The translations under genes were made by a program, and so were the position numbers. The notes beneath the pieces were generated by a model. The model searched no databases, was not told the DNA's origin, and saw only the letters and a program-made list of their open reading frames with translations. Positions 35,131-48,297 of a DNA stretch of 64,000 nt are shown in pieces. Position 1 is the stretch's first letter. The number at the start of each line of letters is the position of its first letter. The DNA comes from Dicaeum eximium (lineage: Eukaryota > Chordata > Aves > Passeriformes > Dicaeidae). The stretch lies in contig VWZP01002219.1 of assembly GCA_013396995.1 (NCBI GenBank), forward strand, positions 185,371 through 249,370, in the 5' to 3' direction.

Positions 35131-36895
35131 AAACTTTAGACCCTTTAGAAACATCACCACAAAACGCTCTAAGTTCTGTCTCTTTTTGGAAAACTTCAGG
35201 CCAGCTTACGAAATAGAAAACCAGACGGGAGACCAACGCTGAGGCTATGAAAAAAAAAGGACAATCCTGGCAGCTCCAAGAGAAAACCACCACCATCTTC
35301 ATCTCCAGCACACACTGCTACTTGGAGAATGCATCCTTAAGGATGCTGGTTGCTGTCTACACAAGCTTAAAACAACCATTGTGTTGAGAGATACCCATGA
35401 ATAGCTGCTGATTACAAAACTGATGGAGACTCTAATGGGTTCCAGCTTGAATCTCAGCAGGGTCTGCACCACAAAAGGCAGCACCAAGCCCAAGAAAAGG
35501 TTAATCTTACTGCTTCCCCTGAGGAACAAACATCAGGTACAGCTGAGTGGACTTCAGTGTGATGTTTTCACCATGGATCACCTGCTGAGAGCAGGATGAA
35601 GTGTTCTGTAAGGGATTCTGCTCTACATTTCCATGTTCTTCTTTAAAATCCCGCCACTGCGTAAGGGCTAAAAACACACACTGCCAGCAAGAGCTCATAT
35701 ATCAAAAGAAACTGTAACACAATGTGCATCTTTCTTCTTTTCTGTCCGCGTGGGACATGACACCGGGAGAGACTCACCCGGTGAAAAGAGCAAAAGAGCA
35801 TTTTCAAGTGCAGATGTTAATACTCTGGCAAGACACATCCCAAGCCACGGAGGCAAAGCAAGGTTCACACATCTCCACCATGGTCAGCTAAGCTAACTCG
35901 TTCCATAACCCTTTACATTTTCAATGAGAAAATTTAGAGGGGAATGGAGGTGGAGTGAGACAGGAGTTACCAAATCTAGTAACTCAGCAGCAGAAGTGTG
36001 GGAAGAAAAACCCGAAGCAACCATACAAAACCACCATTAAATGAATCCATAAATCCCAGAAGCCCTTGAACATATTCACAAGTAATCTCTTGAGACCACA
36101 GTGCGTATAAAAAATATGTGAATTCTAAAATACCCTTACTAATGCAATGCTAACCTCACAAAACATTATTAAAATGCCATTGTCTGGCTAATTTGCATTT
36201 ACGACGTCTTCTTAAATACATGGTCTTAATGCTTAAGTATGGAGGTATTCTCATTTTTCTTACCAGCAAAAAGCTTTCAAAATATTGGGCAACAGAGATT
36301 CTCAAAGCCACCGTTTTTAAAGACACAAGGTGGTCTCAAATCGTCTACAGCATCCTTCTCTACACTCATAAATGCCTAAGAACATCTGAGACACAGTTGC
36401 ATTAGATTTTGAGGTTTTTAAAAATCCAAAACAAAAGATAATTGTGCTTGTTGAACAACAGTAATTACAGAATTTGGCAGCAGCCAAAGTAGTACAAATC
36501 ATTATGTTTAAGTTTGGTTTTAAAGCTTCAAAATACAAAATTAATTGTGAAGCCCAAGGCACTGACCTCAAAATTGAGCTTCTGTGGTTTGACTACCCAT
36601 CCGTTATATTTTGAGATGGAGTCAGCAGAGCTTCTACAAGTTAAGAATACGCACATGCACAACCACAACTAAAAAGGTCAGTCAGACCACACAACACTCC
36701 ACCAGCTTCCAGCTCAGCTGCATGTGAAACAAAGGCATCTCCAGCTCTCCAGCCCTTCCTCTGCCCAAAGATGATCAGAGGCACCTTACTCCCCACACCA
36801 CACAACTGCAGGCTGCACTCTCTGCACATTTATTTTACTCAGTGAAAAGGTGGAGCTGAAAATTTCTTTGCCCCAAACACAACACGGAGCAGGGA
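35113..36895 (-). other. ZNF462 intron 1 or upstream DNA
   Basis: No coding exon is recognised. A donor-like ACCGG|GTGAGTC on the minus strand near 35770-35782, in a small CpG-bearing patch, could belong to a noncoding first exon. That is speculative. Confidence 0.6.
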
Positions 36896-37040
36896 AGTGG
36901 TTGAGTCACCCTGCCTGGAGGTATTTAAAAGATGTGTGGATGTGTACCTTGGGGGCACGGTTTAGTGGGTGAACACGAGCAGTGCTGGCTGCTGGTTGGA
37001 CTCCATGGTCCTCGAGGTTTTTCCAGTCTTCCCCACCCTT
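36896..37040 (+). mobile_element. CR1 LINE 3' fragment
   Basis: The landmarks are typical of a CR1 3' region: GTGGTTGAGTCACCCTGCC, CTGGAGGTATTTAAAAGATG, GATGTGTACCTTGGGGGCAC, GGTTTAGTGGGTGAACACG, GGTTGGACTCCATGGTCCTC, then GAGGTTTTTCCAGTCTT. The terminal octamer tail is degraded. It is 5'-truncated. Confidence 0.82.
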
Positions 37041-40000
37041 CCAGAAATTAACTACCAAACACCACGGAAATTTGCCTGGCGTGTAATTACTGATAAGACA
37101 AGTTTTCGAAATTCCCATGAGTAACACCTCAGGCATTTTTCCCTGCTAGAGAAGCCTGGGTTTTATGCCACTGCCTACAGCTGTGCTGAGCACCTTCCAG
37201 CCCTGCTGCCTGGGCTCCTGGCCAGGTTCAGCCCATGTATAGTGGAGCTGCTGCTCTGATCTTTAGTTTGGGGGTTTTGCGCTTTTTTTCCCCCTGATTT
37301 TTTTTTCTTCTTAAACACTTTTTATAATGTCAGATCACAACAGCAAAAATGAGGACTAAAGGAATAAAATCATAGGAGTAATGCAAAAACTGACACATTT
37401 GAGAAACTGGAAACCTGAAGGCTATTCCAACTGGAGGAAGCCAGCCTCATCTTTCATTTATGAAAGGAAACCCCATAATTAATTAAGAATTCAGAGAATA
37501 AATTCAACTCTCAACTGAAGTCAGGTAAAGCTACTCAACTAGTGGGTCTTTTTCAATGACTGAATTCCAGTCAAGCTATTGGAATTCTTGGTCCTCTGAG
37601 GATTGTCTTTGGAGTTACTTCTCTGAGCTGCTAACAACATAAACTAAAGTGAAAATACCATTTCTTTTTCCACTATTTTGTTTTTCTTTTTCATTTAATA
37701 CAACTGTGTTTTGATAGAACTCCAGGGGTTGGGTTGCAACTCTGCAATATACATACTTTGTAGTTAATATTTTCTTGTAAAGGAATTAATGATAAAACTT
37801 TTATCACTGGGTACAGCTTTAATTATTCGTATCTCCATACATCCAGTTTTGGGTTGTATGTTCCATTCCAAAACTCAACAGTTAAGGACACAACAGATAT
37901 GTCAACTGATGCTTGTGCTTCCATTCTCCCAGTAAATATTTCCCTTGACTTACATGGAGATGTGTATCAAAATGTAAGGTATTTTCAGGAAGAACTTTAC
38001 TACTGGAGATTCATTACAGATCAATAATAAAAACAATCTAAACTGAGAGGACACAAACTCATTTTCTTCCCAAAACATCCTTATCCAGCTACCTCAAAGA
38101 GTGTTTGAACCTGAAGTGGGTTTCGAATCTGATTCCACAAAAGGCGGTCTTCTACACATTCTTTCTACATTACCTTCCAAACTTTTCAGAAATCTCCCTG
38201 TCATGGAAAACAGGATGGCTAACTTTGCTGATCCCCATACAGTTGATATTTATTTATGTTTCTGAATACAGACATTTAAAATACCCAATACCACACTAAA
38301 TCTATCACAGCTTGAAAAATTTTCGACATTTAAAAAAAAATATAAACCACATTATCCTTGAAGCTCATGGAAGAGATGATTCTCATTGCTGCCAGAAGCA
38401 TGGTTGGGTTTTCTTTTTTAGTTCAAGAAAACAAGGATTCACAGAACCTCTCACATAAATGAGATTAAATGGGTCAAAATATGGAGACACTGCTATCAAC
38501 TCAACTGGTTCCCTATGACTAACACTTCTCAGAAAATGGGGGTGGAAAAAAGGCAAAACAAATAAACAAAAAATCCAAAACCCCAGAAAAACGTTGTTAT
38601 TGAATATTAATACCTGTTGGCCATCTTACTGTAAGACCATAGCAGAATAAAGGCACACTGTGGATTTTGTAAGGTGTGAAAGGAGAATCACAGATAGTGG
38701 CACCTATCTGTCTGCTTCTGCTGGGGCTTTTCTGATTCAAGCTACCTAAGTGCTGATGACTCCTCCTTTTCTCACAAATAATGCTTCTTTCTTTCTGTCC
38801 TGGGGTCTACATATGTATCTGTTCTGCTAAAAAAAATACATTAAGAGCCCATCCGAATGCCTGAAGGACAGTTTCAAACTTCAAACTTTTGAAATAAAAG
38901 CAGATGGCAAATAAAATGCCACAATCTTATTAAAAGACAAACTTAGACTGTCATACAAATTACAGTTCTGGCCTCTTTTTGTCCCTCTTTCCTTTGGGTT
39001 AGCTGTGAGGCAGTACATGATACAGAGCATAGGCAAGAGAGTCTGAGGATAAAGAACTTCCCTGATGAGAAAGGCTCTCAAACATTAAATGCTCTTGCTC
39101 CAAGCAAGGCTAGGATGGGTTCCTCTGATCTTCTGAATTACTTTCATGGCAAGTTATTAATCCCTACAGAATTCAGAAAGACACTATGTATGTATATATA
39201 TATATATATATATGAGAATCTGAACAACTGGATGGTCAGAGCAGGACTTTATTAAGTATGATACTTAATTTGCTGCGCAAAACTAGTTTAAGAGCGAGGT
39301 GAAACAGCGTGGGGCAAAAATTTAGAACAGAAATGTGGTTTTGCCACTCGGTTCCTGCACTAACAGGACCATGAGCCAAGCCATTCACCTCCCCAACACA
39401 ACCCAGCCCCTCGGTGCTCTTCTCCACAGCGTTCAAGGGGCAAGTGGGCTGGCCCAGCCGAGGAAAACAGACACCAGAGCCAAGCAGCTTGGCTTTTGTA
39501 CCCTGCTCATTAGTGCTCCCCATATGGCACAATGGAACTGAATGCACTGGGGGTCTGGGGTTTCTAATTTCCAGCCAAGAGCGTATCGTTAATTACCTCG
39601 AGTAATGCTGTTGCTGCGAGTTGAGGAGGAGGTGCAAACCCATGTGTGTGCTGAGTTGAGAGGGAGAGGAAGATGTCAGTAGGTGGTGCTGAAGAACACG
39701 GCAGCACCGTGCCCGGGTACTCCAGAAACAACCTAATTCCTTCTCATGCATTGCAAATACCTTCCAGGAGCTTTCGCACAAAGGATGCATTACCAGCCTC
39801 ACCCTGGAAGGAGCAGGGGAGGAGCAGGCTCCTCAGCTTGGCACAACCCCAGCAAAGACCTCGTCCTTGCCAGGAAAAGTCAGAGCTGTTTAAAAGGGGG
39901 TCCTGCCAGTGGCGAATCAGATAGGACAAACTCCACCACATACCCCACTGGACCATGGACTGAAAGAACAGGCACAAAGTCATGTCTGAAGAAAGAGAGA

Positions 40001-43000
40001 AGAGATTATCTCCTGATAGCCATCTGCCCTTAAAACACCCTCCAGTGCCTTTAGGAGTAATCCTGCCGTTCACCCTGAACTCCATGCTCCATTCCATGGT
40101 CACTGGCAGAGCTCTGGCTGGTGAGCTGCAGGCTTTAAAGAGGACCAAATCTCAGTTTGCAAGAAGCACGGTATTTTTACAGAGGCTAAATACAGCTTTA
40201 TAAACTGGTGACAGAGCTAAACCATGGGAACACAGAAACTGCTGGATTATTTTAGGGGCCACAGAATTTTAATCTTAAGAGATCTGAGATTAGAACAGCC
40301 AACACAGCTGGTTTAAAACACATGCAGGCACTCTGAGTGTAGTCACAGAGGTGAAAACCAAGTCACTAGCACTCAGAAACCACGAATGCAAAGGGCAAAG
40401 CTCTGCTTTGGGCCTCATACTGAAAAAATGTAATGCCAAATAAAGCCAGAGTATCACTGCCTTGAAAGATATATGTGGAAAGTTGCTTTTCTGGACTCAT
40501 ATTCCTCCTTTAAGTGCAGAAACGGAACGGGACCTGATGTAGCCGTGGTGACAAAGATTGAACTTGGCTGGTGAGAGGAGTAATCTTCCAACCAGAGATC
40601 ACTTCCCTAATTTGGCACCCCGTTACCCTGTTTGGTCACTCAAGACTCACTAAGAGAAGTTCACAGGGCAGCTGGGAACCAAAGGAACATTGCCTGGATC
40701 AGATCCAAGCGAGCCATAGCCCTCTGCTTGTCTTTCACACTCGTAAGAGCTCAGCTTCCTGAGGGCCCTGGGGAGTAAGAAGTCCTCTCCCTCAGTCCAT
40801 CCAGAGATCTTACATGCTCCAGAGGTACTTTAAAAGTACAAGAGAGCGTGTGGAGAGGATGGAAAAGGACATTCAGAGGAATGGTTTTAAGCCCATAACA
40901 CCAAAGCACCGGAATTCATGTTCTGTACCAGCCAGCAAAGCTGAGTGCACATCACCTCATGCAAAGCCAAACCCACCTCGTGCATGACTCCAATTAAAAA
41001 GCAAGATCCACTGCTAAAACCCTGCTGGAGGGTAAGAAAATGCTGATTAACGAAGTCTAGAGATTGTTCAGCTCTCCCAGCCTACCCCTCAGAAGCACAT
41101 GTTTGTTTGAGGAGCTCCAGTGACACCCTGGCTATTTTAACACTGCCTTTGTCTCCAGCTATCCCTCCCCTTCCCCCAAGCTTTCTGCTGTATTTGACAT
41201 TTGCAGGGCAGCAAGCAGAAGCTTCTCTGTCTGCCAGTTCATTTCCTCAGGTAATACAAATCCATCACTGACCCATTTATAATACCAGACAGAATACACA
41301 GTTTTATTTGCCCACTGACTCACACGCAGCATGGCAGCCAGCATCTCTGCCCCAGGTAAAAGAACATACACTTCTCCAGCACTTGACAGATCTCAGACCA
41401 GTGATTACCATTAGGCTGACACCTTTCTCCCTTGCCAACCCCTCCCAAGAGTTCTTTCCCACCTGGGGAAGTGAAGCTCCTCTGTTTGGTGGTGGTGGCA
41501 GCAAGATGCTGGTCCTGCCAGCTGGGAAGGGATGCTGCAGAAAAGGAGGAACAAGTTGCTGCCAACACGTTGCCCAAAATACTTTGTCCCAAACAACCTC
41601 AGATACAGATAGAGTCCTTTGTATTGCATGTTAGGATGCACTATGAGTGCAATATCCTGCATCCAAATGAGCACCTTGCTCCTTTTGCTGCCCCACTTCA
41701 GCCCCCATTTTCACTCCCTTACTCCTTCCAGGAATCAAATTTTTGCAGTTGGGGGTAACAATACAAAGCTCAAGTACAAAATATTTAAAATAACACTCTG
41801 GCTCATAATCATAATCATAAATGGCAGACAGGCTCTAGTAGACCCAAGTGGAACATCTACAGTGCACTTCAGGATTGGAGGAAAGGGAATTCTGAGGGAT
41901 CCTGCAATTATGGATCACAGCACTTGTGAATCGACCAGGGTTAATGAAAGTTCTACAGCCAGAAAGTGTTTTAATCAAAGAGGAATTAGAAACTATTACA
42001 TTAAAACCAGGAAAAAGCTGTTAGTCCCTGTCTGTAAAAAAAAAAACCCAAAAACAAAAACAAAAACACTTTGTTATGCAGGTAATAATTAAGAAAAATC
42101 TCCCACACAAAAAGAAGAAAAAAAAGAAAACAGCCAACCTCTTGTTAACCTTATTTCATGTCTTTCCAGTAATAAACATCTTGTGCCCCTGACTACTATG
42201 AATGCATTCAAATTAAGGAGAAATCTAGTATTATAGCTCAGTTGTATCAAAAATGGTAAGAGATTGAAGCTCCTAATGGAGTTCTTCTGTCCTAGTTTAA
42301 TCCTTTTTGCTTTAAATAATCTGTTTGAGGGTCAGCTACTGACATCCAATTTCTTTTTCTTCCTCCTAAGAAATACTCAAACACAAAATGGATCATAAAG
42401 AATAAAAAGTAACTGACTTTCTTTGTAATAAGGGCTTAGATTATAAGCAACTGCATGCTTCAAAAGCTACAGTCCTTGCAAATATGTGGACACTACAGAA
42501 CTCTTAAGAGTTGTTTTCTCTTCTACAAGTCCATTACACAACAGCTTTTTTTTTTTTCAGCTGTTGCAAATGCTCTGCATTTAGTGATTTAAAACTCAGC
42601 AATCTTTGAGCATTTAAATTTGTCTAGGAAGGTAACAAAATCTAATTTTAGAACAAAATAATCAGTCTCCATTGTCATAAGATGACTCTCATTTTGAAGA
42701 ACCATTCTCATGTGGCCTTAAAGATACAGGATGATACCTGATAAAAGTGAAGCAAAAACTTCACTCCAGAATACGTAAACAATTGCCAAACTATAACCCC
42801 CAGTGTCTCTTGTCACAAGGAAAGTTCAGTTCAAGACTAGTTTAACAAGATAAAAAGTATCTCTTGAGGTAAAAAAAAAAACCACAAACACCCCAACAAC
42901 TGAGTAACCTGGAATCTGCACCCAAATACTTGATTTTTGTACAGACAAGAGGAGACTGGAAGAGATTTTCAGTTTTCCTAGCCTAAAAGAGGAGAATTCT

Positions 43001-44500
43001 TGGGGAAATTCAAGGTGGAGGGACTTTTTAAAAAGCACTTACCATGTCCCTAGCAAAAATTTGAACCTTCTCCAATTAGGAAAAAACAAAATGCACTTAA
43101 AACCCCACCAAGATTCTTAGACAAATTCAAGAAAAGGCAGCCCAATGGCAACTCAGGCTTTGTCAGGATTTTGGTTTTGTGTTATAAGAAGAAGCAATAA
43201 AGACAAGCCTCAGGAGAAGCATTAAATAAATGGTCTTCTAGTAAGACCTGTCCTCAGAAAAACCCTTACTTTGTTGCATTATTGAAAATTGGTGGGACAG
43301 TGGCTCTTCAGGACAAGTATTCTGCTTTTGGCTACGTGCTTTGGGACCCAAAAAGGCTGTTTGGAACTGCCTCTGTCTAAATAACTCCATGGCTAGGCAA
43401 ACCTTGACATTTACTCTGCATGCAGAAGTGGATAGGAGCGGGTAAAGTATTTTTAAGCTAAGAAAGATGGGGGGAAAAGAAGTTTCAAAATATGCAAAAG
43501 AAACCCAGAAGATTGAAGCCCTGTGGTGGTTTAAAATCCATCTGTAAACCAAAGAGAACCTTCAGCCTGATGAGATACAAACAGAATTATGGAATATAGC
43601 TTGCCTTTTAACCTGGAAAGTTTAGATTTAATGTTCTGAAAGCAAAGGAAGGGTTTTCTGGCTCTCAGTGATTTCAAAAAAGTAAATTCATCTATGATAA
43701 TGGCAAAGGCACATGTGCTGCATTCCACAGTTACAAAGCAAATGGGTACATAATTCCTATTATCTTTCAGATTATTGTAGAACCACTTAAAAAAAAAGAA
43801 CCAAGGTTTGACTTAAAGGGAAGGCACTTAAAACCTTCCCAACTTTCTGCTTTCCTGAGACATACATCTAAGTACTTTCAGTAGATCAAGAGTCATTGAA
43901 TCCTTCAGCTCAAGGAAATTTTTAAATAAAGCAGGATTAAGTTCAAAGCAGAACCACATAAAGAATTTTATTTTCTTCCTACTAAAGGAATAAAGATGGA
44001 AACAAGCAAGGAAGGAAAAAAACAAGCAAGCCAAAGAACCCCAGAAAACAAAACCTAAAGCACAGAGACCTATGTTAGACTCAACTGTTAAAAAAAACCA
44101 CAGATTTCTGGTGGTTGAAAAGGATAGGGTGCATCCTTTCATTTACAAATGGAGAGGAGACAAGGACAATCACATATATAAATAAGACATTCTCCTTGCA
44201 TTAAGAGTCCAGCTAAGTGAACAGCTCTTCAGACACAGCTTTCAGCAACACCACTTGCCCGTCAGGTGGATCTCCTCCCTGTTTCCTTCATCCCAAAAGA
44301 GGCACACATGAAACCTGATGACACCAGAATTCATGAGAAGAGTATTATGGGACATTTGATTTGTTTTTAGCCAACATCCTCTAACAGTATGGAAGAAAAA
44401 AAAAACATAATGTGGTTTGCAGTCCACTCTAGACTTTTTTCCCTTTCAAAAGTCATTTGAATAAGAGGCATTTGCGCCTTTTTTTAAAATTCATTTCTAG
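37041..44500 (-). other. ZNF462 intron 1 or upstream DNA
   Basis: No gene is recognised. It contains a TA microsatellite at 39193-39213, and an 8-bp inverted repeat (42539-42546 and 42559-42566) around a T12 loop. An AT-rich block at about 42560-42690 could be a conserved noncoding element, but that cannot be judged from one sequence. Confidence 0.65.
39193..39213. repeat. (TA)n microsatellite
   Basis: About ten uninterrupted TA units. Confidence 0.95.
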
Positions 44501-47500
44501 CAGCAAGCATTCATTCAGGCGTGGGTTCTTGTTTGCAGGAATGCATGCAGAGTCAAAGTTCCACATTAATTTATGACCTCACTGACAAAGTGTCTATGGG
44601 AGAAGTGTACAATCAGTTCTGCACAAATTTCATTTTCCCTTCTGCTGTTTATGGAACACTGGAGCATGACAAAAGACAGGATCATACGTTTCAGGTTTCC
44701 ATTCATTTATCACAGGCAAGTCATTATGGTCAGCAGAAGGGACTTGCTCTCAGAGAAAGCAGAGCCCAAAGTATCTCTGTAGGTTTTCAAATGGCTGCAA
44801 ATTCAAAATGCAATCTGAAGGCTCACGATTTCAAGCTGCACGTAAGAAACAAAAAGGCAGATGTAGGTATTTCAGGCAGCAACACTGACAGTCTGTTCCA
44901 CCCAATCACAACCTATTTATTTGACTCACCAAGTTCAGGCCACACTTGTTGGTGGGCTCTGTCTGTGTGAAAAGCAAGCTGAGTGAGTCTGCACCACAAA
45001 AGAAACCTTCTTCCTTTACCTGGTAGTGGAGAACCACAAAGAAGCGAAGCAGCCTGACTCCAGGTCACACAGCTGGTCTGTGGCACAGCCAGCAGCACAA
45101 AGTGGCTTTTCAGAACCCAGCCCCTTCCCTGAGATGCCACCTCCCTATGTCACTGCCCCTGGAATCCCAGTGCTAACTTTCCACAAGAAATGAAAAAGCT
45201 CTCCAGAGTGGCAGAAGTTGTAATTCCAGGAGGAAGGGTAAATCAAAACACCACACACAAGGATACAGCTGATGCTCTTTATTTATCTTTGTGTTTGTTT
45301 TCTAGCTGGAGTCGCCATTTCCACCCTTCTGCATAGAATCCAGGCCTTTTGCTGAAGAATTTAGGTCAACTCGGCAAAATGTCTGCAGAGCTGCAGAGAA
45401 GAATACCAGTGGAGACAGAGTTTGGGGTTGGTGAACGTGGTCTAACTCTTAAATTACTTGACATTACAGTGAAGGATGCACATGGAAAAAAAGCTGGGTT
45501 TTTAGGGGAACTTTATATGAGGGTGAGGAAGAATATTTGTTTTGCAGGGCTGGCAGCTAGAACAACTGAAATTCTTGGATGATCTGAGAGGCTTTTCTCT
45601 TAGTAGGACTTTGCTCAAACTGCTGAGTCTTTCCAAACTCTTCTAAATAATCAGCAACATAATAATAATTCTGTTCTAGCAAATAATCTGGACAAAACCC
45701 CATCAATACTTCCTAGCAGTCATCAAAGAGAGTCTCCTTTACAGCACCTTCATAGAGATACCTACAAGAGGAACTCTCTGGGTCTTCCTCAAGGTCTTTT
45801 TTTTAAGCAGGAGACATTCAAGACCATAGAAGAGGAACTTTGATTCAATCAGACCTCTCTTTCACATGTGCTAGCTGGAGCTACAAAGCATGTGCACACT
45901 TCCACTCCACCCTGGCTGACAAAAATTTATGACAGCAGCAAACCAAGCAATTAGTTTTCACATGCTGACAGTTGCACCTATCCTTCATTGTTTGTATTAT
46001 CACCACAAGCAAGATGGACGTATTTTATAGATTCTTTTAAAAAATGCTTAGATTGTACCAGAATCACAAACCTACAAAACCTTTAGGCTACACATCACCT
46101 TCAGCCTATGTTCAACCAGCATGTGAAGCTACCATGTTTTTTTCTGAAAATACAGCTTTTCAATAAAGTAAGTGTTCCATACTGAGAGCCTGGATGTCTA
46201 AGAAAACACATCTTTCCAAAAGGCTCTGTGCTCAGAGCCATGCATAGCCTACCAAGGACTCCTGATCCCATTTCATGTGAACCCAAACTCTGCAAGAGGA
46301 GCTTGCAGACACAGAGCAGCCTCTGTAGTAATCCAAGACACTGCTGGCATTCCTGCTGGAAGGAAGCACACTGAGCATGCTTCATCCTATGTCTGCAGAG
46401 CAGAATCAGCCTGAGCTCTGCTGAAAGCCAAGTGTGTCATGGGCAGCTGTAGCTGCTGCTTTGCCTGGGCAGAGATGAGGAAAAACACCTCTCCTTTGGG
46501 TATTTGTTTGGTTTTTTGTTGGTTTTTTTTGGGTTTTTTTCCTGCCTGTAGCTGTCAACTGAGATACACAAACATTCTTGGTGCAGTTGGAAGACACCTG
46601 GCTAAAATCTCAGTTTGCATTTACTAAAAAGGGTTAAATCTTTTGCCTTCTTCATCCCTCTCCACATTCATAATTAATGAAGAATTGTATCTTCCTAGAT
46701 TCTTAGCCTTGTTTGTCTGAGCAGAGTCACCTTTCCTTTTGAAAGACCACTCTAACACAACTTGCCTCACTTTCCAAGCTGTATTCCTGGCACTAAGCCA
46801 TACCTTTCTGCTTTTCTGTCACAAATTATTCTTCCTGGTCTATCCACTACCTCCTCTGTATGCCTCTCATCCTCCAGGTCTTCTAGAACCACGATCTGAT
46901 CATCTGCTATTTCTACAGTCCAACAGATGAACATGCCACCAACACGGCTCTGGAGCCAAAATAGTTGGTCCTTCCTTTCTTCTGAAGGTGTTCGTTGTCC
47001 CTGTCATTCAGCACCAATAATGACATAAAAGCCACTGTTTTTCTCTTTTAAGAATGGAGCACATTCTCAAAAAAAAAAAATGCTCAGCTCAGACCCCTCA
47101 CTCAGTAGGGCAGAGAAATCTGGGAGAGAGAAGGGAGAGCTGGGAAGGGCCTGCAGCAAACATCACCAGGAATGAAGGCACTTGTCTGTCCCTCAACCTG
47201 CTGCTGCTGAGGGGCCTCCTGTGCACACCAGAAGCTGGCATCCGAGGCTACAAAAGCCTTGTATTTCTTCCTCTTTCTTTTTGAGGAACAAGACTCCCTT
47301 TTTGGTTGTCATTGTCTGCTGCTCTGGGCTCTGTAACTGATACAGCCGAGGTCCTGCCTCTGTGTGTGCGTGTGTGTTTGCTATGTCTGGATCCTCAGGA
47401 AGGCAGCCTGGTATTTTATTTTTAAACTTTGGCTCCCGTTGCACAGCCCCACATATAATGGCTCCACTCCTGAAGGTTGGATAGTCTTCTGCTATCAGTT

Positions 47501-48272
47501 TTCAAAGAAAAACAAAGCCACCCAAGCCAATGCCACCAAGAGAACAGGAGCAAAGTTCTCGCCTGAAGATTTTTGTTCTCACAAAAAAAAAAAACAAAAC
47601 CAAGAGATCACAAAAAACATTAAGCCACAGTGTCATCCCAGCTTCGTGCTGCTGTATTGTTGCAAGCTGTAGAATATTGTGCAAGTCCCAGTAACTGCTG
47701 TGGTTTTAGAGACTTCTCTAGGTTTTTTATTTCTAGAAATTTGCTGGAGTTCTGCCAGCTTTCCCCAGCTGAGGACCAGACCTTTATGTGGATCAGCACT
47801 CACTACAGCCTATTATTACAAAGTGGAGGGTCGAAAAAGGAGTGAGTTTCTCCACATCTGAGAGCAGAACCTGCAGTGGATCTCCCAGGTCACAGAAGCT
47901 GAAGGAGGCAGAACCCAGACACGCTAATCAGGGGCTGGTGCTATTGTTCACCCTTCCCGGAGAGCCTGCCCTTCAGAAGTGCTGCAAAGCTGACAAAATA
48001 ACTGATATCATATACCTCTGAGCCACCTGCACTACAAGATCATTTCAGAGGCGAAGGTTCACTGTCAAAAAAGAAAAAAAAAAAAAAAAAGTGGTTTCCT
48101 TTTCAGCTGAGCACACAAGGTCTATATCTGTAGGCTTAATTACTAGAAGAAAGGAAATGTTCAAGCTGAAGACAAGAAGGCTTGCACCCATGTCTGGGAG
48201 AAAAGATTTGACACAGAATGTGGGAGAGAAATGGAGAAAAAGTGGTTTGTCAAGAGGAAGTCATCTTCTTAT

Positions 48273-48297
48273 ATCTTATCTTATCTTATCTTATCTT
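48273..48297. repeat. (ATCTT)5 microsatellite
   Basis: Five perfect pentamer units. Confidence 0.95.

Noticed and set aside
44521..44970. 149-codon plus-strand ORF as a small gene
   Set aside because: No recognisable domain or splice context is visible, and length alone is not enough.
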